From contig DAIEMM010000432.1 in NCBI GenBank assembly GCA_027349605.1, positions 1 to 5,105 of the forward strand: a stretch of 5,105 nt of DNA, in the 5' to 3' direction. Below are positions 1-5,105 of the stretch, piece after piece (position 1 is the first letter of the stretch; each line of letters opens with the position of its first letter). Source of the stretch: Anaeromyxobacteraceae bacterium. GTDB taxonomy: Bacteria > Myxococcota > Myxococcia > Myxococcales > Anaeromyxobacteraceae. The position numbers and the translations under genes were made by a program. The notes under the pieces were generated by a model. It made no database searches, had not been told where the DNA came from, and saw only the letters and a list, made by a program, of their open reading frames with translations.

Positions 1-336
1 CCGGAAGAGGACGAAGCCGGCGATGGCCGTTCCCCAGGTCCAGGGGAAGAAGGCCATGGCGACGAGGTACCCCACCACCTCGTCGATGACGATGGGGGAG
101 GCGTCGGCCACCTTCCAGTACCTGCCGGCCCGGGTGGCGGCCGGGACGGCCACGAGGAAGAGGGCCACCGTGGCCGCCAGGTAGGCCCAGAGCGGCAGCT
201 GCCGCAGCGCCCAGAAGAGCGGGATGGCGCCCAGGGTCCCCACCGTCCCGGGAGCGATCGGCGACCACCCGCACGGCCCCCAGGCGGCGAGGATCACCCA
301 GAGGGACGGAGGGCCGTCGGGCCGGCCCTTCTTCAT
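1..336 (-). CDS. pgpA: Phosphatidylglycerophosphatase A, N-terminal 112 residues (cut by left window edge)
   Basis: PgpA is an inner-membrane phosphatase that removes phosphate from phosphatidylglycerophosphate to give phosphatidylglycerol. Translating the minus strand from the ATG at 336 gives an open frame of 112 residues running off the window. The N-terminal family signature GWSPIAPGTVGTLGA lies at residues 23-37. The acidic active-site signature follows, with D78 and then IVIDEVVGY at 82-90, which includes D85 and E86. A hydrophobic segment at about 48-66 and another from about 90 onward fit the multi-pass fold. E. coli PgpA has about 170 residues, so roughly the last third is missing here. 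The start lies 17 bp after the pssA stop. No Shine-Dalgarno sequence is visible in that gap, so translation may be coupled to pssA; an in-frame GTG at 351 is a weaker alternative start. The family call is confident and the exact start moderate. Confidence 0.88.
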   Translation of the reverse strand, partial: MKKGRPDGPPSLWVILAAWGPCGWSPIAPGTVGTLGAIPLFWALRQLPLWAYLAATVALFLVAVPAATRAGRYWKVADASPIVIDEVVGYLVAMAFFPWTWGTAIAGFVLFR

Positions 337-353
337 GGACAGGGAGGCCACAG

Positions 354-1202
354 CTAGATGTACTCGTCTCCCTCGTCCTTGGCCTCGAGGTCGTCGTCGT
401 CCGGCTCGAGGGCCTCGTCCGACTCGATCTCGCGCTGCACCGAGGCGGGCAGCGCCGACTTCTCCACGCTGTGCCGGAAGAAGATCGACTCGACGAGCCC
501 CATGAGGATGTAGGCGCCCGCGAAGGCGAGCAGGACGAACGAGGCCCGCGTGACGAGGCCGATGACCACCGCGGCGGCGAGCACGAAGAGGAAGGTGGCG
601 ACGCTCCTCGCGGAGAGGTGGGTGTCCTTGAAGGTCCGGTAGCGGACCGTCGAGACCATGAGGAAGGAGAGGAGGGCCACGAGGACCGCGATGGGGACCT
701 GGGCCGTGGGCTCGGTGGGGCCCTGGTAGTGGCGGTAGTGGGCGATGACCACCGAGACCAGCGCCCCGGCGGCCAGCGGGATGGGCAGGCCCGTGAAGAA
801 GCGGTGGGACGCCTTGTCCCCCCGGGCGGCCAGCACGTTGAAGCGGGCGAGCCGCAGCGCCCCGCAGGCCGCGAAGCAGAAGGAGAGGAAGAGCCCCAGG
901 AACCCCAAGGGGGCGAGCGCCCACTTGTAGACGAGCAGCGCGGGGGCCGCGCCGAACGAGATCACGTCGGCGAGGCTGTCGAGCTGGACCCCGAAGTCGG
1001 ACTGGGTGCGCGTCATCCGGGCCACCCGGCCGTCGAACATGTCGAAGAAGATGGCGAAGAAGATGGCCAGCGCGGCCCGGTAGAGCTGCTCCGGCGTGGC
1101 GTCGCCGGAAGCCAGCGTCATCGAGTAGAAGCCGAGGAAGATCGAGCTGACCGTGAAGAGGTTCGGCAGCACGAACATGGCCTTGCGCAGGTTGATCTGC
1201 AT
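354..1202 (-). CDS. pssA: CDP-diacylglycerol--serine O-phosphatidyltransferase (phosphatidylserine synthase, membrane type)
   Basis: The enzyme joins CDP-diacylglycerol and L-serine to form phosphatidylserine and CMP, the first committed step to phosphatidylethanolamine, in the cytoplasmic membrane. The 282-residue protein carries the complete CDP-alcohol phosphotransferase motif D-x2-DG-x2-AR-x8-G-x3-D-x3-D, with D54, D57, G58, A61, R62, G71, D75 and D79. These residues bind the metal and CDP. RLARFN (117-122) and FTGLPIPLAAG (136-146) match PssA rather than PgsA. Hydrophobic segments follow from about residue 13 to 241, consistent with a polytopic protein of some six to eight helices. The last 25 residues are strongly acidic (many D/E from about 258), an extension I cannot link to a function. 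I chose the ATG at 1202 because AGGAGG lies upstream at 1217-1222 and the family N-terminus fits; the frame is open to 1319 but the upstream part is unlike the family. pgpA follows after 17 bp, probably in the same transcript. Confidence 0.95.
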   Translation of the reverse strand: MQINLRKAMFVLPNLFTVSSIFLGFYSMTLASGDATPEQLYRAALAIFFAIFFDMFDGRVARMTRTQSDFGVQLDSLADVISFGAAPALLVYKWALAPLGFLGLFLSFCFAACGALRLARFNVLAARGDKASHRFFTGLPIPLAAGALVSVVIAHYRHYQGPTEPTAQVPIAVLVALLSFLMVSTVRYRTFKDTHLSARSVATFLFVLAAAVVIGLVTRASFVLLAFAGAYILMGLVESIFFRHSVEKSALPASVQREIESDEALEPDDDDLEAKDEGDEYI

Positions 1203-1222
1203 CGGGGGGGCGCGATCCTCCT
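1203..1222 (-). promoter_or_regulatory. pssA ribosome binding site with C7 tract in the spacer
   Basis: On the minus strand AGGAGG (1217-1222) precedes the pssA ATG with a 14-nt spacer, longer than the usual 5-9 nt. Seven of these spacer bases are an uninterrupted C run (1204-1210). The Shine-Dalgarno sequence also lies in the small palindrome CCTCCAGGAGG (1217-1227), which could form a weak 4-bp hairpin. No better in-frame start is seen nearby, so this site decides the start at 1202. Confidence 0.6.
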
Positions 1223-1273
1223 GGAGGCTGGACTGCGATTCAGGCTTGCACGCAGGGACGGGGAAGTCGAGGC

Positions 1274-1293
1274 GAGATCCCCTGGGCGATCTC
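1274..1293. repeat. Inverted repeat, 6-bp arms GAGATC/GATCTC with 8-bp centre, operator-like
   Basis: GAGATC at 1274-1279 and GATCTC at 1288-1293 are exact reverse complements separated by CCCTGGGC. The repeat lies in the 126-bp ltaE-pssA gap and overlaps the -10 and presumed start region of the candidate pssA promoter. No T-tract follows on either strand, so it does not look like an intrinsic terminator. Six-bp arms can arise by chance, so a binding-site role is inference. Confidence 0.3.
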
Positions 1294-1319
1294 TTAAGGT
1301 ACCCGATGGGGTGTGGCAA
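1291..1319 (-). promoter_or_regulatory. Candidate sigma-70-type promoter for pssA-pgpA
   Basis: On the minus strand TTGCCA (1314-1319) resembles a -35 box and TAAGAG (1291-1296) a weak -10 box, with a 17-bp spacer. Transcription would start near 1284, leaving a leader of about 80 nt before the pssA ATG. The -35 matches the consensus well but the -10 only at three positions. Its place in the only sizeable gap upstream of pssA supports it; transcription from ltaE remains possible. Confidence 0.3.
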
Positions 1320-1328
1320 CGGACACGG

Positions 1329-2360
1329 TCAGGCCGCGACGGTCTCCGCCACCCGCCGGGCAGCCTCCAGGACCTCGTCCCGCGAGACGTCGAGATGCGT
1401 CACGAAGCGCACCAGGTCCGGCCGCGAGCCCTCCGGGTTCGCGAGCACGCCGGCCTCGCGGAGCCGCGCCACCAGGTCCACGGCGCTCCGTCCCCGGAAG
1501 GCGGCGAAGACCAGGTTGGTCTCCACCGGGTGGGGAACGTCCACCCCCGGGAGCGCCGCGAGCGCACCGGAGAGCATCCGGGCGTTCTCGTGGTCCTCGG
1601 CGAGGCGGGCCACGTTGTTCTCGAGCGCGTACAGGGCCGCCGCGGCGAGCACGCCGGCCTGCCGCATGGCCCCGCCGAGCCGCTTGCGCAGGCGCCGCGC
1701 GTCCCGGATCCGGTCCCGGTCGCCGGCCAGGATGGATCCCACCGGGGCCCCCAGCCCCTTCGAGAAGCAGAGCGAGACCAGCGTGGCGCCCTCGGCGAAG
1801 TCGCGGGCCGGGACCCCGGAGGCCACCACCGCGTTCATGAGCCGCGCCCCATCGAGGTAGAGGTCGAGCCCCCGCCGCCGGGCCACCTCGGCGATGGCCT
1901 GCACCCGCGCGAGCGGGTAGACCGAGCCGCCCCCACGGTTGTGGGTGTTCTCGATCTCCACCACCCGGCTGCGCGGGAAGTGCTCGTTCTCGGGGCGGAT
2001 GGCGGCCTCGACCTCCACCGGGTCGAGCAGGCCGCGGTCCCCGCGCAGGGTGCGGGGCTGGATCCCCCACAGGGCCGGCATGGCGCCTCCCTCGAAGTTC
2101 ACCGGGTGTGCTCCCTGGTCGCAGATCACCTCGTCGCCGGGCCGGGTGAGGACGCCCAGCGCCACCTGGTTCGCCATGGTGCCGCTCGCCACGAAGAGGG
2201 CGGCCTCCTTGCCGAACAGGTCGGCGCAGATCTCCTGGAGCTGGTTCACGGTGGGGTCCTCCCCGTAGACGTCGTCGCCCAGCGGGGCGCGGGACATGGC
2301 CTCGCGCATGGCGGGGGACGGCAGGGTGACGGTGTCGGAGCGCAGGTCGATGGGCTTCAT
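1329..2360 (-). CDS. ltaE: Low-specificity L-threonine aldolase (PLP enzyme)
   Basis: This is a cytosolic fold-type I PLP enzyme that cleaves L-threonine and L-allo-threonine to glycine and acetaldehyde. The 343-residue length is normal for the family. The N-terminus carries the hallmark DLRSDTVTLPSPAMREAM (5-22) and GDDVYGEDPTVNQLQE (28-43). SGTMAN (59-64) matches the phosphate-binding region and H85 (GAHPVNFEGG) is the likely ring-stacking histidine. IENTHNRGGG (137-146), LDGAR (169-173, with D170 and R173) and SKGLGAPVGS (200-209, Schiff-base K201) follow. RFVTHLDV (318-325) supplies the C-terminal carboxylate-binding arginine. The ATG at 2360 is preceded by GGAGG (2365-2369) with a short 4-nt spacer. 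The gene is divergent from nth with 39 bp between starts, and pssA follows after 126 bp. Product glycine can become serine through GlyA, and serine is the PssA substrate, but a functional link is only inference. Confidence 0.96.
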   Translation of the reverse strand: MKPIDLRSDTVTLPSPAMREAMSRAPLGDDVYGEDPTVNQLQEICADLFGKEAALFVASGTMANQVALGVLTRPGDEVICDQGAHPVNFEGGAMPALWGIQPRTLRGDRGLLDPVEVEAAIRPENEHFPRSRVVEIENTHNRGGGSVYPLARVQAIAEVARRRGLDLYLDGARLMNAVVASGVPARDFAEGATLVSLCFSKGLGAPVGSILAGDRDRIRDARRLRKRLGGAMRQAGVLAAAALYALENNVARLAEDHENARMLSGALAALPGVDVPHPVETNLVFAAFRGRSAVDLVARLREAGVLANPEGSRPDLVRFVTHLDVSRDEVLEAARRVAETVAA

Positions 2361-2380
2361 GGGTCCTCCAGGGGGGCGCG

Positions 2381-2392
2381 GATGCTAGCATC
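2381..2392. promoter_or_regulatory. Perfect 12-bp palindrome between ltaE and nth with opposed -10-like hexamers
   Basis: GATGCTAGCATC equals its own reverse complement and is the most AT-rich spot in the 39-bp gap. It contains TAGCAT on the plus strand (2386-2391) and on the minus strand (2382-2387), each matching TATAAT at four positions. A minus-strand start near 2375 would give ltaE a leader of about 15 nt including its GGAGG. A plus-strand start near 2398-2400 would make the nth message almost leaderless. Outer GGC/GCC bases could extend the symmetry with a bulge. No good -35 is visible on either side. It could instead be an operator for a dimeric regulator. Confidence 0.4.
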
Positions 2393-2399
2393 GCCGGCC

Positions 2400-3089
2400 A
2401 TGCCGGAGCGCGACCGCGCCAGGAAGGTGATCGACCGGCTCGAGGCGGCCATGCCCGGGGCCCGCATCGAGCTCGACTTCCGGACCGACCTCGAGCTGCT
2501 GGTGGCGGTGATCCTCTCGGCCCAGGCCCGCGACGTCCGCGTGAACCAGGCCACCCCGGGCCTCTTCGCCGCCTTCCCGGACGCCGCCGCCTATGCCGCC
2601 GCCCGGCCCGAGGATCTCTGGCCCCACGTCCGCACCCTGGGGCTCTTCCGGAACAAGGCGAAGGCCATCGTGGCGGCGGCCCGGGCCATCCAGGAGGAGC
2701 ACGCGGGCCAGGTGCCGCGCACCCGGGAGGCCCTCGAGGCCCTTCCCGGCGTGTGGCGCAAGACCGCCGGCGTCGTCCTCGTCCACCTCGGGGCCGGCCA
2801 TGCCTTCCCGGTGGACACCCACGTCGGGCGGCTCGCGCGCCGGCTCGGGTTCTCGACGGCGACCGACCCCGGCCGCGTCGAGGACGACCTCTCGGCGCTC
2901 CTGCCGCGGGAGCGCTGGGGCCAGGCCCACCAGCTGCTCGTCTGGCACGGGAGGCGGGTCTGCCACGCCCGCAAGCCGGACTGCGCCGGCTGCGTGGTGG
3001 CGCGGCTCTGCCCCAGCTCTACAGCGCGGACTGGTGCTGGGCGGCCTTCTTCACCTCGGCCGGCGTCTCGGAGGCGTGCTCGGCCTTGA
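2400..3089 (+). CDS. nth: Endonuclease III (DNA glycosylase/AP lyase, Fe-S)
   Basis: Nth excises oxidised pyrimidines and cleaves the abasic site by beta-elimination in base-excision repair. The 229-residue protein shows LLVAVILSAQARD (33-45, with Q42 as the helix-intercalating glutamine) and GLFRNKAKAI (81-90). The helix-hairpin-helix LPGVWRKTA (115-123) holds the Schiff-base lysine K121, and VDTH (138-141) the catalytic D139. C188, C195, C198 and C204 have the exact C-x6-C-x2-C-x5-C spacing of the [4Fe-4S] loop. Two things are odd. The second hairpin glycine, G118 in E. coli, is W119. About 25 residues follow the last cysteine instead of about 8, and these are encoded antisense to the end of def with codons unlike the rest of the gene. 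The ATG at 2400 fits the family N-terminus but lacks a Shine-Dalgarno sequence. An in-frame ATG at 2382 has AGGGGG 6 nt upstream and would add six residues, but those include CTA and GCA codons unusual here. Confidence 0.93.
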   Translation: MPERDRARKVIDRLEAAMPGARIELDFRTDLELLVAVILSAQARDVRVNQATPGLFAAFPDAAAYAAARPEDLWPHVRTLGLFRNKAKAIVAAARAIQEEHAGQVPRTREALEALPGVWRKTAGVVLVHLGAGHAFPVDTHVGRLARRLGFSTATDPGRVEDDLSALLPRERWGQAHQLLVWHGRRVCHARKPDCAGCVVARLCPSSTARTGAGRPSSPRPASRRRARP

Positions 3090-3576
3090 GCTTCTTCATG
3101 CGCCGGCGGATGAGCTCGCGCTTCAGGCTGGAGAGGTGGTCCACGAAGACGGTGCCCTCGAGGTGGTCGTTCTCGTGCTGGAGCGCGATGGCGAGCAGTT
3201 CCTCGGCCTCGACCTCGAACTCCTTGCCGGAGTAGTCGAGCGCCCGGACCCAGACCTTGGCGAAGCGGTCCACGTCCTCGGCCTCGCCGGGGATGGAGAG
3301 GCAGCCCTCGGTGTAGACGGTCTCCCCCTCGGCCCGGACGATGCGGGGGTTCACCAGGTGGATGAGCTTCTGCCCCTCCTGCCGGGGCGAGGCGTCGATG
3401 ACGATGCAGCGCTTCAGCACGCCGATCTGGGGGGCGGCGAGCCCCACGCCGTCGGCGGCGTACATGGTCTCCGACATGTCGTCGAGCAGGCGCCGGACGC
3501 CGTCGTCGACCTTGTCGACGGGCAGCGCCTTCTGCTTCAGGATCGGGTCGGGCCAGATGAGGATTTCGCGGACCAT
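3019..3576 (-). CDS. def: Peptide deformylase
   Basis: Def is a cytosolic metalloenzyme (usually Fe2+) that removes the formyl group from the initiator methionine of new proteins. The 185-residue protein has all three family motifs. GVGLAAPQIG is at 43-52. EGCLSIPG is at 90-97 with metal ligand C92. QHENDHLEG is at 133-141 with metal ligands H134 and H138 and catalytic E135. The C-terminus from about 151 is basic (KRELIRRRMKKLK) and ends in a short polar tail. The ATG at 3576 has GGGAG at 3584-3588 with a 7-nt spacer; the same frame runs upstream without a stop, but only as a shadow of priA. It lies 65 bp after priA in the same direction, a common arrangement. The usual next partner fmt (methionyl-tRNA formyltransferase) is absent: the convergent nth follows and its last 71 bp overlap the def 3' end. 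Confidence 0.97.
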   Translation of the reverse strand: MVREILIWPDPILKQKALPVDKVDDGVRRLLDDMSETMYAADGVGLAAPQIGVLKRCIVIDASPRQEGQKLIHLVNPRIVRAEGETVYTEGCLSIPGEAEDVDRFAKVWVRALDYSGKEFEVEAEELLAIALQHENDHLEGTVFVDHLSSLKRELIRRRMKKLKAEHASETPAEVKKAAQHQSAL

Positions 3577-3600
3577 GTCGGTGCTCCCGGGTGCCGGGGC

Positions 3601-3629
3601 ATGATAATCGACCCGGCCGGTCCGCGCAC
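3601..3629 (-). promoter_or_regulatory. Possible internal promoter for def between priA and def
   Basis: In the 65-bp priA-def gap the minus strand reads GATTATCATG, a conspicuously AT-rich patch in this GC-rich background. TATCAT (3601-3606) matches the -10 consensus at five of six positions. A start near 3594 would give an 18-nt leader containing the def ribosome binding site. The hexamer 17 bp upstream, GTGCGC (3624-3629), is a poor -35. def may therefore have its own weak start in addition to read-through from priA; this is inference. Confidence 0.3.
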
Positions 3630-3641
3630 CAGGCCGTGCTC

Positions 3642-5105
3642 TCACAGCATGGCGTGCGGGTCGACGTCGAACCGCACCGAGGCGCCTCCCGGAGGGCGGA
3701 GCGCGGCCGGCCCGAGCGCCCGGTGCACCCGCCGCAACGAGCCCGGGTCGGAGGCGCGGAAGAGCAGGTGCCACCGGCTCTTCCCGCGGATGCGCTCGAT
3801 GGCCGCCGGGGCTGGACCGAGCATGGACACGCCCCTGGACAGCGCCGGACGGGCCGCCTCCCCGAGCGCCTCGGCGGTCCTCCGGGCGCCCGACTCCGAC
3901 CCCTCCACCCGCACCGCCATCATCCGGCCGAAGGGCGGGTAGCCCAGGGCCCGGCGCCGGTCGAGCTCCACCTCGGCGAAGCCCTGGTAGTCGTGACCCA
4001 CCGCGAATGCGACGGCGGGTGAATGGGGGTGGAAGGTCTGGATCAGCACCTGGCCGGGGTCGTCGCCCCGCCCGGCCCGGCCCGCCACCTGGGTGAGGAG
4101 CTGGAAGGTGCGCTCGGCGGCCCGGAAGTCGGGGAGCGCGAGCGCCGTGTCGGCGAGGACCACCCCCACCAGCGTCACCCCCGGGAAGTCGTGACCCTTG
4201 GTGACCATCTGGGTCCCCACAAGCACGTCGATCTCGCGGCGGGCGAAGCGGGCGAGCAGCTCGGCCACGTCGCCCGCGCCGGAGAGCGCGTCCCGGTCCA
4301 TGCGGGCCACGCGCGCGGAGGGGACGATCTCCCGGACCGCCGCCTCGACCTGCTCGGTGCCCGCGCCCACCCCGGCCCGCTCCCCGCCGCAGGACGGGCA
4401 GCGGGGGCTCATGCGCTCCGTCGCGCCGCAGTAGTGGCACAGGAGCACCCCGCGCCGCGCGTGCAGCGTGAGCGAGACCGAGCAGTTCGCGCACCGCTCC
4501 TCGCGGCCGCAGTCCCGGCACAGCACCAGCGTCTGGAAGCCGCGCCGGTTGAGGAAGAGGATGGCCTGGCGGCCGGCGCGGACGGTCGCCGCGAGGGCGT
4601 CCTGGAGGGCCGGGGAGAGGAGCCCGGGGAGCGGCGCGCCCTTGCGGAGGCGCGACAGGTCCACGATGCGCACCTCGGGGAGCGGCCGGTCGTCGATGCG
4701 CCGGGGCAGCTCGATCCGCTCGTACTTCCCGGCGCGGGCGTTCTCGAGCGTCTCGAGCGACGGGGTGGCCGAGCCGAGCACGCAGACCGACCCCTCCTCG
4801 CGGGCCCGGACCACCGCCAGGTCCCGGGCGTGGTAGCCCGGGCCGTCGTCCTGCTTGAAGGATGGGTCGTGCTCCTCGTCCACCACCACGATGCCCAGGT
4901 CCTGCACCGGCGCGAAGACGGCGCTGCGCACCCCCACGCAGATGCGCGCCTCGCCCCGCCGCAGCCGCAGCCACTCGCCGTGCCGCTCCCGGTCGGAGAG
5001 GCCGCTGTGGAGCAGCGCCACCTGGTCCCCGAAGCGGGCCCGGAAGCGCCCGGCCAGCTGGGGGGTGAGCGCGATCTCGGGCACGAGGACCAGCGCCCCC
5101 TTGCC
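3642..5105 (-). CDS. priA: Primosomal protein N' (replication restart helicase PriA), C-terminal 487 residues; 5' end outside window
   Basis: PriA is the 3'-5' DNA helicase that recognises stalled forks and reloads the replisome. The frame is open to the right edge, so the N-terminal DNA-binding domain and the Walker A loop lie outside. In window residue numbers, VPEIALTPQL (8-17) is helicase motif Ia, DEEHDPSFKQ (76-85) is motif II, and GSATPS (111-116) is motif III. Eight cysteines (196, 199, 205, 208, 223, 226, 236, 239) form the two-zinc insertion with the same spacing as in E. coli PriA. TQMVTKGHDFP (298-308), ADTALALPDFRAAER and QVAGRAGR (339-346) are motifs V-VI. The C-terminal domain includes GPAPAAIERIRGKSRW and ends in a normal family terminus. 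E. coli PriA has 732 residues, so about a third is missing. def follows after 65 bp, probably co-transcribed. No key residue is lost in the visible part. The ATG/GTG codons in the window are internal, not starts. Confidence 0.97.
   Translation of the reverse strand, partial: GKGALVLVPEIALTPQLAGRFRARFGDQVALLHSGLSDRERHGEWLRLRRGEARICVGVRSAVFAPVQDLGIVVVDEEHDPSFKQDDGPGYHARDLAVVRAREEGSVCVLGSATPSLETLENARAGKYERIELPRRIDDRPLPEVRIVDLSRLRKGAPLPGLLSPALQDALAATVRAGRQAILFLNRRGFQTLVLCRDCGREERCANCSVSLTLHARRGVLLCHYCGATERMSPRCPSCGGERAGVGAGTEQVEAAVREIVPSARVARMDRDALSGAGDVAELLARFARREIDVLVGTQMVTKGHDFPGVTLVGVVLADTALALPDFRAAERTFQLLTQVAGRAGRGDDPGQVLIQTFHPHSPAVAFAVGHDYQGFAEVELDRRRALGYPPFGRMMAVRVEGSESGARRTAEALGEAARPALSRGVSMLGPAPAAIERIRGKSRWHLLFRASDPGSLRRVHRALGPAALRPPGGASVRFDVDPHAML

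Noticed and set aside
1294..2391. Long minus-strand frame overlapping ltaE, and plus-strand frames over 1153-1860 and 1313-1840
   Set aside because: These are shadow frames of ltaE or run antisense to it, with repetitive Arg/Pro/Gly/Ala composition and no recognisable motif.
471..2399. A stop-free plus-strand frame running from 471 into nth, looking like one very long protein fused to endonuclease III
   Set aside because: It is antisense to pssA and ltaE, which have full family motifs. The frame lacks stops only because of high GC; its product is low-complexity, with no family motif before the Nth part.
3012..3041. CCCAGC (3012-3017) and GCTGGG (3036-3041) as a bidirectional terminator hairpin at the nth-def junction
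   Set aside because: The stem is 6 bp with an 18-nt loop and no T-tract on either side; such pairs are expected by chance at this GC content.
3537..3602. Out-of-frame small ORF of about 21 codons on the minus strand starting at ATG 3602 and overlapping the def start, as an upstream regulatory ORF
   Set aside because: It has no ribosome binding site, its ATG overlaps the candidate -10 element, and the codons are unremarkable; nothing supports translation.
3608..3622. Near-palindrome around CCGGCCGG in the priA-def gap as an operator
   Set aside because: The symmetry is interrupted by an extra C and is made only of G/C bases, so it is likely background.
3577..4974. Minus-strand open frame continuous with def that would make a 651-residue Def fusion
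   Set aside because: The part upstream of the def ATG is an Arg/Gly/Pro/Ala-rich shadow of priA in another frame, and def has its own ribosome binding site and ATG at 3576.

Overview
The window is very GC-rich, with almost exclusively G/C third codon positions in its genes. It is a compact piece of ordinary bacterial chromosome holding six recognisable genes. The composition and protein style suggest a high-GC Myxococcota/Deltaproteobacteria-like organism, possibly near Anaeromyxobacter. That placement is inference: no rRNA or other marker is present.

Layout from the right edge. On the minus strand, priA (3642-5105, 5' end outside the window) encodes the replication-restart helicase and is followed after 65 bp by def (3019-3576, peptide deformylase). 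Facing them on the plus strand is nth (2400-3089, endonuclease III), whose last 71 bp overlap the 3' end of def tail to tail. Divergent from nth, with only 39 bp between start codons, is ltaE (1329-2360, low-specificity L-threonine aldolase, minus strand). After a 126-bp gap comes pssA (354-1202, phosphatidylserine synthase), and 17 bp further pgpA (1-336, phosphatidylglycerophosphatase A, cut by the left edge).

There are three functional groups: replication restart plus N-terminal protein maturation (priA-def), base-excision repair (nth), and glycine/threonine metabolism next to membrane phospholipid synthesis (ltaE, pssA, pgpA). PssA and PgpA act on the two main branches from CDP-diacylglycerol, phosphatidylserine/phosphatidylethanolamine and phosphatidylglycerol. 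Their close spacing suggests co-transcription. No stretch over about 130 bp lacks a gene. I see no RNA gene, mobile element, CRISPR array or convincing intrinsic terminator.

I found no undescribed system. The points worth a second look are small. They are a perfect 12-bp palindrome with opposed -10-like hexamers between ltaE and nth, a Gly-to-Trp change in the helix-hairpin-helix of Nth, and an atypical Nth C-terminal tail read from the antisense strand of def. There is also an inverted repeat over a candidate pssA promoter, and a C7 tract between the pssA Shine-Dalgarno sequence and its start codon.
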